Assembly (NCBI RefSeq): GCF_000524195.1
Contig: NW_020170535.1
Location: forward strand, 1-64,000
From: Echinococcus granulosus
Lineage: Eukaryota; Platyhelminthes; Cestoda; Cyclophyllidea; Taeniidae
Direction of reading: 5' to 3'
DNA length: 64,000 nt
This document shows, piece by piece, positions 11,501 to 20,033 of this stretch (the stretch's first letter is position 1; every line of letters begins with the position of its first letter). The notes below the pieces were generated by a model. That model worked only from the letters and a program-made list of their open reading frames with translations. It was not told the DNA's origin and did not search any database. The position numbers and the translations under genes are program-made.

Positions 11501-12382
11501 TTGACAGAAGAATCGTAAAAGTTTGCCACGAATGTCGTGAAGAAGGAGATGGAGTTAACTGATACCCGATTCTCCAGCGACCTTATCTCTTCTCGACGAG
11601 AGGTGAATTCTTGAGCTGCCAGTTCTTGCAAAGTAGTGTCAGATCCATCGACCAATTCTGCTAGCAAATGGATTTTCATTGTTTAATTTACTCCGAAAGA
11701 GAGAAAGTTCAAAGGTAGAATGAAGCAATAGAAGCTTAGAGCAATTAAAATGATCCAGGAATTCCCGAAGCATTTTGGGAAAGTATTCAATTGCACCAAT
11801 CGAAAAACTGGAATCCATTTCAAAGATCCCAATCTGTGCATGATGAGACTCTTTTATAGCTTCTGAGCAGCAGCTGTTTTGGTTAGGAAAATTGATCACA
11901 TTTGGTGTCATACTAAAACAATAAAATATCGGAGCTGTGGCAGTCGATTTCCCTGTGAAACTTACCGACCTTGCAACAGCCTTGCCGAATCGGCATCCAA
12001 TGTAGCCAGAGTCTGCAAGCGTTGACTTAGATCCATCAAGAGCTTGATTTTAGACCACTTGTCCAAGTTTTCTCTGTCGGATAAATTAATTACACGATGA
12101 ATCAATGTCTTGACCATAAAGAAACAAATTAATGCAATAAATAGTAAGATCTGCTCACTTAATTTCACCTGTTCGTCCAGAAGATACAAGCTTCGAGAGC
12201 CGTTCATATTCATTGAATAAGAAATCGTTGTTTTTATTCACAAAGCGTTGCAAGGCACTTGACAATCCACTTTGTGTTCCACCTTCTTGATTTAATATGT
12301 GACTACCACAGATAATCAATCTATTAAGCGGTGCCAATGGCCTCCGAGTAAGAAAACGCCGCATTGCGCAAATCGACGCCAT
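8520..12382 (-). CDS. MTRF1L: Mitochondrial peptide chain release factor 1-like, six exons
   Basis: Deduced exons on the minus strand are 12382-12159, 12073-11970, 11657-11566, 11495-11115, 9977-9784 and 8790-8520 (TGA stop), giving about 421 residues. The N-terminus [15 protein letters not shown] is a plausible mitochondrial presequence. Exon 4 holds the RF1 core from [16 protein letters not shown] to GVHRVQRVP, followed by the codon-recognition tripeptide P-L-T (P-x-T is the UAA/UAG-reading class). Exon 5 holds [15 protein letters not shown], whose GGQ triggers peptidyl-tRNA hydrolysis. Exon 6 holds [19 protein letters not shown]. The invariant QGR-type residues before IHTS are replaced by LNK. 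Frame through exon 2 to exon 3 requires the weak donor GTCGGT at 11969; the better GTAAGT four bases further on breaks the frame. In exon 1 a GTGAGC donor gives a clean phase-2 junction. The gene lies 110 bp downstream of NDUFAF4. Family is certain, and MTRF1L is preferred over MTRF1 because of the normal P-x-T length. Confidence 0.92.
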
Positions 12383-12492
12383 TTCTGAGAAAAAAACAAG
12401 CACACAACCTTGTAGAAGCGGAAACAAAACAATTCCTAGAAAACACAATGAAGCAAATAATTTATTCGCAATATATATACAAACAGGAACAG
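12383..12492 (-). promoter_or_regulatory. Intercistronic region with poly(A) signal and candidate spliced-leader acceptor
   Basis: This 110-bp gap separates the NDUFAF4 stop (12495-12493) from the MTRF1L ATG (12382-12380). On the minus strand it holds AATAAA at 12466-12461, a first acceptor TGTTTTCTAG ending at 12436, and a pyrimidine tract TTGTTTTTTTCTCAG ending at 12385, two bases before the ATG. No TATA or CCAAT box is obvious. This arrangement is what a flatworm trans-spliced bicistron would show. Confidence 0.6.
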
Positions 12493-13214
12493 TCATTGCT
12501 CCGAGGGAGATTGGAGTTTATGCAACCGAGTGTATCGAGAAGCCCCTTCATCTATTAATCGCTCGTCTTCTTGGTATATAGGAGCGTCAAGCAGAGCCTT
12601 ATTGTCCTTTGACTCCGTTGGTGGTACCCAAACATTGCAGGCGTCACGTTCGAACAAAGCAAAATATTTACACACAGAGGCCACCTACGAGTTTAAAGAC
12701 AGGGAAAGAAAACAAACCATGGATACATCAAGATCATATTCATCAGCAAGCTGCGGCACAGTCTTTTCCTTAAGTTGATAAGACTTTATCATATTTATGG
12801 CCTGCTGCATTGTAATTTTTCCCTTTGGAATAACTTCAGGGATGGCGAATCCAAAGTCAATGTGTGGGGGAGGTAGCGGACTACCACCTTCAAACCTCTT
12901 TGGATAACATGATCAAGACATTTGAGGTATACTTGAGGCAATTTCCTACTCGATTTTGGAACATAATCAAATCCTTCTGGTAGAATAGACTTCTTGATTC
13001 TTTCACTTATTATATCAAATGAGGTGACTCGCCCTTCCAATTGAGCGTCCCTTTCAACCAAAGCCATTTCATATCCGTTTGAGTTTTTCTCTACTCTCAA
13101 CCCACTCAGATCTGCTTTCCTCTTAGTTTCAGTCTTTTCCAAGTATCTTAGTGCCCGATTCGTTGCATTCCAATTTCTTACAGCGCGTTTGGCGGATGAA
13201 ACCGCAACACCCAT
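12493..13214 (-). CDS. NDUFAF4: NADH dehydrogenase complex I assembly factor 4 homologue, three exons
   Basis: Exons on the minus strand are 13214-12933, 12897-12727 and 12684-12493, separated by introns of only 35 and 42 nt. All junctions are in phase 0, giving 213-214 residues. Family marks, recalled from the vertebrate protein, are the myristoylation-like start MGVAVSSAKRAVRNWN with a following NRALRYLEK block, the central IPEVIPKGKITMQQAI (the IPKGKIS-EAL block), a DEYDLDVASVCKYFALFE helix like the EYQLEQKDVNSLLKYF block, and a C-terminal VWVPPTE segment. The protein assists early assembly of respiratory complex I at the mitochondrial inner membrane. It is longer than the human protein (about 175 aa), mostly through the middle and a charged C-terminal tail. 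The ATG follows a TTTGCCTCAG acceptor-like sequence by one base. It is the upstream cistron of the candidate bicistron with MTRF1L. Confidence 0.88.
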
Positions 13215-13226
13215 TCTGAGGCAAAT
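13215..13226 (-). promoter_or_regulatory. Acceptor-like CAG immediately before the NDUFAF4 ATG
   Basis: The minus strand reads TTTGCCTCAG then A then ATG. A 3' splice site one base before the start codon and no upstream exon in sight suggest spliced-leader addition to this mRNA too. The pyrimidine tract is short, so support is moderate. Confidence 0.4.
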
Positions 13227-13758
13227 ATCACACTGGCCTAAATATTGCGCTAATCGAAGGTTTTAGGTATTAGTTCACTCGTACAATCACCAGTGTTAAA
13301 CTTGTATTCTTGACTTCGTAAAAATAGCTACTGAGGTTCCTGAAATGCCCAAGCCTAATACTTAAAATATTTATTTAAAAATTAGATTTATTGTTTATCT
13401 TTTAATGGGGTCAGATCAAAAATTGCGGGACTAAACAATCTGCCCATATCAGAAAAAACAGTACAAAAATAACAAAGGCATTAACGAGTGCTCGTGCTTT
13501 TCTATTTTTGGGGTAAAATGTTTTGGGTTGCTAGATACATAACCTACGTTTTAACAGCAGAAGGTAGTGGCCCAAGTCTTCCTCGAATTATGTAACGACA
13601 GTGTTTCCTTATTTAATTCATTTACACTGATCCTTAGGTACGTATGGATAGTATATTTGCCTTGTAATAACATTCGGGGCATAATGATAGATTTCCAGAA
13701 ATGCCATACGGTGTCAGCACACGTTCGTCATGCAATGACTTTTGGATGGACTCGGAAC
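13227..13758. other. Non-coding spacer
   Basis: AT-rich sequence upstream of NDUFAF4 and before the TRIM nest. I see no gene or RNA here. Confidence 0.4.
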
Positions 13759-14540
13759 TGTGGCGTCCCAAGACTTCCCTGAGGGCAAGAGAAGACATAA
13801 TACTCAGGTGGAATATATATATTTAACATATAAAAGGTACTGGGGCTAGTAGCAAGACCCGAAGGCCAGACCGCCCAGCGTGGTACAATGGCTTAGTCAG
13901 GAGTGGCTCCTCATCCAAAGCGGAGATAAACCACCAACGTATTACATAGTTCCCTTCCTCTTTTCAGCGTCCTCCCCGGCGGTCTCTTTAATTAACCTCC
14001 CGCGTCAGCCATCACAATGTAGTGTGTACTGTAAAGAAGCACCCGCGTTTTGGCCGTGACAGTCATCAGATTTATATGCAACTGAGGAGATACTTGACTG
14101 CAGCGTCACCGATCTCTCTTGGCAATTTCACTGAATCTTGGGTTTTGTCCTGCTTAAGAACTAGATTCAGGAATGGGGGATTGTGCTGGCTATCATGTGT
14201 GTTTATAGATAGATGTGAGAACACTGGCCTAAAAGCAGATTTGTGTAAGGAAGGATGGGTTTAAGATAGGTCCGTGGGGGAAGGTTTTAGCGTCTTATCC
14301 TCCTTGCAACGCTGTTCTCACTTCATAGCTGCCCAGCCATATTCAGATGGTAGGAAAGAGGGACAGATATCACGAATTCACTTTACCAACAACTTTATGC
14401 CGATACGGTAGGGAAAACATGTAACGGAACTCTCAGATAGTTCATGGCCAGTATTGCCTAATTTGCTAATGGCTAAACTGCAAAACACAGGACTAGAGTA
14501 GATGCTGAAGGTTAACGCCAATTTTAGTCATTCCGTTTGG
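13759..14540 (-). mobile_element. TRIM-like element, minus orientation: 3' LTR plus internal region
   Basis: On the minus strand the 3' LTR occupies 13946-13759 (188 bp, TGTAATACG...GACGCCACA). The preceding internal region runs back to about 14540. Its internal sequence is the reverse complement of the internal region at 14580-15151: both share the blocks GCAACTGAGG(A/C)GATACTTG and AAGTAGA/TTTGTGTAA. No clean 5' LTR was found. No gag or pol reading frame was recognised, so the element is non-autonomous. Confidence 0.65.
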
Positions 14541-14555
14541 GTCTATTACCATTCT

Positions 14556-15351
14556 CCCATAAGTCTTGGGACCCTGCATTGGTGGCAGTGGAAAGCGAAT
14601 CCGATCTTAAAGGACATGTATCCTGATTTTATACTTCTGCGTGATAAACCTTAGTGGAGCGGAAAAAGTACATATGCTACGGATAAGAGAATGGTGATGA
14701 TTCCTAACAGAAGGGTTGAAGTTGACGTCTGCCTTCGGCATCTATACCAGTCCCCTGCTCTGCAGAAAAGCTATCAACAAATGAAGCGACACTAGCCGTG
14801 AACCATCTGGAAGTTTTGTTACGGACTTCCCCTACCGTCCCCCATGGACCTATATTAAATCCTGTCCTTCTTTACACAAGTCTACTTTTAGTCCAGTGTT
14901 CTTACATCCACCTATGGACACGCATGATGGCCAGCACAACTTCCCGTTCCTGATACAAGTTTCCGAACCGGACAAAACTCCAGATCCAGTTAGATTGCCA
15001 AGAGGGATGACTGACCTTGAGGCCAAGTATCGCCTCAGTTGCACTCTACTTTGGTGACTGGCACGGTCGGATCGTAAGTGTTTCTTTACAGCACCGATCA
15101 CGTTACAATGGCTGACGCGGAAGGACAACGCTCAAAAGAAGACGGAGGTTATGTAATACGATGGTGGTTTATCCCTCGGGATTGGCGAGGCGCCACTTTT
15201 GTACTTTTAAATTAGCCTTCTTATACCTCGCTGGACGGGCTGGCCTATGGGTCATGCCAATAGCCCAAACGCCTTCTCTGTGCTGCATGTGTACATTCTG
15301 CCTTAGTATTTTTGTCTTTTTTTTTCTTAAGGAAAGTCTGGGAAATCTACA
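14556..15351 (+). mobile_element. TRIM-like element, plus orientation: 5' LTR end, PBS, non-coding interior, 3' LTR
   Basis: The end of the 5' LTR (AAGTCTTGGGACCCTGCA) stops at 14578. A primer-binding-site-like TGGTGGCAGTGG begins at 14580. About 570 bp of interior without a gag/pol frame follows, then a 200-bp 3' LTR at 15152-15351 with TG...CA ends. The same LTR-PBS junction recurs at 50831 and 57624. This is the structure of a terminal-repeat retrotransposon in miniature. TRIMs of this general kind have been described in taeniid tapeworms (Ta-TRIMs); identity with them is not tested here. Confidence 0.72.
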
Positions 15352-15502
15352 AAATAATACTCAGGCAGAATATAGATATTCGACATAGAGAAGGTATTTG
15401 GCTACTCGCATGGGCCGAAGGACAGACCACCCAGCGTGGTACATTGGCCAAGTCAAAGCAGCTTCTTACCAAAACTGGATGGTAAACAGCCATCGTATTG
15501 CA
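15352..15502 (-). repeat. Partial LTR abutting the previous LTR tail to tail
   Basis: The reverse complement begins TGCAATACGATGGC and carries CACGCTGGGTGG and TTCTGCCTGAGTATTATT, colinear with the plus copy at 15152. It lacks the last 40 or so bases, so the two LTRs form an inverted pair meeting at 15351/15352. Confidence 0.65.
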
Positions 15503-16126
15503 TAGCACAATATTAATAAGCCATAGTACACTAAAGAACATGAACTACTAAAATACAAAAACCTAAGAAAATAGTAACCTACCCAAAAGTCCATACCACA
15601 GAGTGGAAGCACAGCTTGCGCAAGACTAAGAAATTATATTGGCCATATTTATAAAATTCAAACAAACCTAATGTTATACTTTGTACTACCATCATATGAT
15701 TGCGGAACCGCAAATGACAGACCCGTTCCAAAACCACTATTACAATAATTATAAAAAATATTGCTAAGGTAGAAAATGTAACTATTTTGTAAAGTTTGCT
15801 TTAATTTAGGCCCATTTTAGTAGACCGCCTATAAACAACACGCTAACAAATAAGGTCGCTCATCTGGATAAATCCTGATGTAAAGAAAAAACAATTAGTT
15901 TCTTGATTTTAAATATACATAAATAATTATTGAATGTACTAATCTTTTGGTAATATTGTGCAACTGACCTCTATTTTTGTTTTTGTGGGCCACTATTTGC
16001 GATTTAGTATATTAGTTTTCATCCGTGCAACAAATAAATTGTGTTTGGCGTTCAGTGTGGTTACTTCGGTCCTATGTGTGAGTAGGAAACATCGTTTGCT
16101 AGCCCTACTTTCGTTGCACGAATGCA
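15503..16126. other. Spacer and presumed 5' flank of the beta-catenin gene
   Basis: AT-rich non-coding sequence. Nothing recognisable apart from a two-codon upstream frame (listed separately). Confidence 0.4.
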
Positions 16127-16130
16127 ATGA
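16122..16130 (+). promoter_or_regulatory. Minimal uORF (Met-Gln-stop) overlapping the main ATG
   Basis: The sequence ATGCAATGA encodes Met-Gln-stop, and its TGA shares bases with the beta-catenin ATG at 16127. If it is present in the mRNA, ribosomes would have to leak past or reinitiate. This may be neutral if trans-splicing removes it. Confidence 0.4.
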
Positions 16131-19101
16131 CGAATCGCATTTATGACTTAGATGAATCTGCGTCATTGTCATCGGATTCTGGAATGGAGTCTGCTGAAGA
16201 GACCCGTCCTTCAAGTACAACGTCTGAAAATTCCTCCGATGACTGGCCGTTAACCGAATGCTCCAGACTTGCTTATCCTCTGGACTACGATGCCGCGTTT
16301 CCACTGGTGCAGAACTATTGTTTGGGCTTAGTGTCCGGTGATGTGTCGGTCATAAAATCCTCAGCACAACATCTATTTCATCTGTGCCGCTCAGGGTTTT
16401 CAGAAGTACTGCTATCTTCTTTACCCGAAATATTTATGACTTTAAGGACAGTAATTGTTGCCATTGATATCTCAAAGCACCCTGACCTCATCCATTGCCT
16501 TAGTGGAATATTTTACTATTTGACGGAAAATGACACTGCAGCATACTTAGTTCCACCTGACTCATACATTGCATTTGTCGCGAGATTACTATCATTCCCG
16601 TTGGAATCAGCACTTTACTACACAGTTGCTGGTCTGCACAACTTGCTAGACCACAAGTCTCTTCGTGACAAGTTTCGCACACCTCTTATAATCATTCTTC
16701 TCATTCAAATTCTCTGGACTTGTTTTCTTTACGACAAGTCATTTCATCCACCGGTGACGTGCAACCCCTACCTAGCATTTGCGTCGTCAACATCCCTTTC
16801 GAAATTTTTATCCATTGCCTGTGACAGCCTCTACCTGCTTGCTCACAGAAACGAAATGTCAAAACGATTGATACATGCAAAGCAAGGTGTCATACCGCTG
16901 CTCTACTTCGTACATACCTATCAATTTGAAAAGACGCAGAGTGTATGTGTCCGGCTTTTGCGTATCCTATCGACCCATTCACAGACGAAGGGAGACATTC
17001 TAAAAAATGACCCTGCTCTTCGATTCTTCAAACACTTGGCCAATTCGACCTTTCAGCAGCTCTCCCTAGATGCCTTTTGGACGCTTCGAAATCTGTCCGA
17101 TCAGTGTGCGAGCCTTGCAAATCACCAAATGATCGAAATCAGTGAAATCCTTCTTATGAAACTGCGGAGCATTGAAGAGTCTCTGCAATGCTGGAAAGCC
17201 AGGAGTTATTCGCCCTATGACCTGCAAGATAGATACACCATCAGTAGATGCATTTTTGGAACACTTGCGAATTTCACCTGTCGAAACCCCTTCACCAAGT
17301 TGTTCTTAGTAGAGGTGAGTTTTGAATTTCAGATGTTCATTTTTAAGGTCGTTGCTTTTTAGGCTTAGTTTTGTTGGATACTATGAGTATACGCAATTGT
17401 AAAAGTGTATATATGTAGATTGCTTTCATATGACGAGTATGTATTCAGTCACAAACCCATACGACGAATAATAGGTTTTTAAGCCTAATAAGTAATACTC
17501 CAGTTCTATATTGTTATCAGAATTCAGAAGATCGCTTTGTGCTAGAGTAGCATAAGATCTACTCCGGATTGTTTTGCAACTGCCTGTCTGATCTCCTGCC
17601 TTAGGCTGTCGCCAATGTGTTCCCAGCGTCTGCACTTCAGACTTGTATTTAATCAAAATACAAAAAAAATTATCAAAAATTATTAAATCAGACGGAATTT
17701 TAGCAGCTATCCTCCCATGCCTTAGTATTCGAATCCTGAAAGATTTGTAGGCGGGCAGGCTATGGGAAATTTTTTATTCAAACCCCATCCTCAATTATAC
17801 CGCAGTACAACAGGCCTTATGACCGAAATATTGCGATTGGTTTTTTTTCGCCTCGCCACCCTCTTGCCACCGCTATCTGTGCCGCCGACACCGTGCCTTT
17901 TTGAGTGGGCGACCGTGCCCGTGTGTGTGTTCGGACGAGTGGGTGTTCGCGTGTGCATCCTTGCATGTCGCTGCTTGTGGGGAATGTGCGCGATTTCAGA
18001 ACTATGAACAATGCCGATTTTTGCAAAAAATATTAGTGCCACACTGCTCCCACCGACCAATCTGTCTGGTCACAATTTCCTACTCTGAATGTAGACACCG
18101 TTTATTGTACAGACGTCTGTGGTATCCTCAAACGACTTTGTGGTTGATCGGTTGTGCGACTAAACGCTTTAGGGGTCTTCAGTTCTTCTTTTTACACTTC
18201 AACTTACAAAACTGATTTTTTGAGAGCGGTTACAGAACGACTCCTTCATGAGCGATAAAGGTTGACAAAATTAGGTTTTCATGAACCTCCCTAGGGGGAA
18301 GGCTTTTATAACAGTTGCCACAGCAATTAGGACTATACTTTATTCATACCCCTTGCAACTGTCTTTTAATTACAAGACTATGAAATAGTCGTACTAGATT
18401 GGAGTACCTCACGAGAATTACAATTAGGAGTTTCGGTCGATCTGATTTGATTCTACTAGTTGACATAATTGCATCAATTGAAAAAGCTTTAATTTCTGAT
18501 ACCCAAATAAATTTTTTTTTCATAGAATGGAACCGTTTCGCTTCTCGTGCGGTTGCTCACATTCACCATGAACGAACTCTCCTCTCATTCAACTCTGTGT
18601 CGGGCCACCGTATTCGGCGGCCCGTGCATGGCTCCACCAAAGTATGATCCAATTCCACCCTCCCTTCTCTCCTGCCTTTGCGGTCGCCGTTCCGTCTCAT
18701 TGTCGATGCTCCAAGCCACCGTCGACTGCGTGGAAGCCGCTCTGCGTTGCCTCTCCCACCTCACCACCTCGCACCAACGCGCCAACGAGGCTCTCCACCA
18801 ACTGGCCAACGATTGGGTGGACTGTTTCCTGGCCGGCGAGAAGGGCGTCTGTTGGATGGTCGACCTTCTTCACCTCACTTCACATAATGAGGAGGTCTAT
18901 TGCAAGGACCATGCCATCCAGCCGGTGCCGGAGCAGTGGGATGCCCTGGATAGGAGTCATGTTTTCCAGCTGGCCAAGGCGTGGCTCTCGCTTGCAAGGA
19001 ATCGTTTGGCTGGTGGCATTTGGCGCAGTCCTGATCAGGAGGCCGCTTTGAGATCAGTTGTGGGACGTCTGGAGTTATTTATGTTCCCCTCTATTGAATC
19101 C
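16127..19101 (+). CDS. ctnnb1-like: Divergent beta-catenin (armadillo repeat protein), two clear exons, 3' end unresolved
   Basis: Exon 1 is 16127-17314 (396 codons, donor GTGAGT). Exon 2 is 18526-19101 (192 codons, acceptor TTTTTTTCATAG, donor GTGAGT). Both junctions are phase 0. The N-terminus holds D17-S18-G-M-E-S22 followed by T26 and S30, the S/S/T/S ladder spaced by four that GSK3 and CK1 phosphorylate to recruit beta-TrCP in human beta-catenin (S33, S37, T41, S45). Armadillo repeats follow: LESALYYTVAGLHNLLDH, KFLSIACDSLYLLAHRNEMS, HTYQFEKT and WTLRNLSD match arm repeats 3-6, and exon 2 has EAALRCLSHLTTSHQ like repeat 7. Lys246 and Lys391 align with K312 and K435, the basic residues contacting TCF. 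The alignment ends around repeat 8-9, so C-terminal repeats must lie in further exons or be absent. Expected role: Wnt signal transducer; a cadherin role cannot be excluded. Confidence 0.85.
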
Positions 19102-19943
19102 GTGAGTTACTGTACCCCTAATAGCGGTATTCCCCTCCTTTTGATAGAGTGGTCAGTAAAAAAAGGTTTTAAAAAGTGTCCATACATTACGTATCACCTT
19201 CCGCCTGATTTATCCATACGAAAGATGGTGCATGATTCTGGAACTTTTACGAAAAATCAGCCCAAACTAATGGCTTCCTTTGGAATTCGACTTCACCAGA
19301 TACTTGTGGAAGGCCCTCTTGAATCCACAGTACTAACTTCGTTGCAATCAAGTTGTGAGCCCATTTAACAGACCTAAATCGAGAAGTTAATGCTATCTAA
19401 GCTTTTTCTACGTATTTTCGGTCAAGCTGGTTAGAAATAGCCTTAAAAGTGTGAGGTTATTTTACTACGCCTAACTGATTTTATTTGCTTCTCAGACTAC
19501 TAAATAGTAATCCATGACCCACTGGTGTGCTAGAGTGTTGCTACTATGTCTTATCGTCAATTACATTATCACCATAAATGTGCCCAGCCAACTGGCAATT
19601 AATGGGATCTTTTGTCTGCGGCTCGTCTAATAACTAGTTGTTGCCCATCTTGCTTGACGAGGTGTCTCATCCATTTGAGCAGTGGATGGGCTGTAAATAT
19701 GCCTGACGTACAAAGCCGCGTGCCATCTACTCTCATCTCCCCCCTATGCCCACATCCGCTCTTTTAGCTCTGTCAAACACGTCTACAATGCAAAAAGTAG
19801 GGCTGGGCAGGCCGTGTGCGCACTGGAATACCGTCTCTTGTGTTGTGCTTTATGTGTATTTGTCCTCTTATCGGCAATGCCGCCATTCACCGACGCAGTC
19901 CGGCTGCTCGTGGACCTGTGCGTGTGTGTGTGCGAGCTTGCAG

Positions 19944-20033
19944 GCAAAAGAACTTGCAGCCGCCGCCGCTGCCGCCGTTGCCGCCGCCTCCGACAGCGAT
20001 GGGGACGAAGACGACGCCGACGAAGATGGCTAG
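19944..20033 (+). CDS. Possible terminal exon: Ala-rich then acidic tail
   Basis: After an acceptor-like GAGCTTGCAG, a phase-0 frame runs 30 codons: AKELAAAAAAAV, then an acidic SDSDGDEDDADEDG end and TAG. The phase matches the donor at 19102, so it could be the last exon of the beta-catenin gene with an acidic, activation-domain-like tail. Against it: the upstream sequence is GT-rich rather than pyrimidine-rich, and GCC-rich tracts recur in this region without obvious coding. Treat as a hypothesis. Confidence 0.3.
   Translation, partial: AKELAAAAAAAVAAASDSDGDEDDADEDG

Noticed and set aside
14022..14264. Similar peptides read from 14022 (+) and 14850-15128 (-), at first suggesting a duplicated small gene
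   Set aside because: They are the same antisense frame of two TRIM interiors in opposite orientations, so the similarity is that of the repeat.
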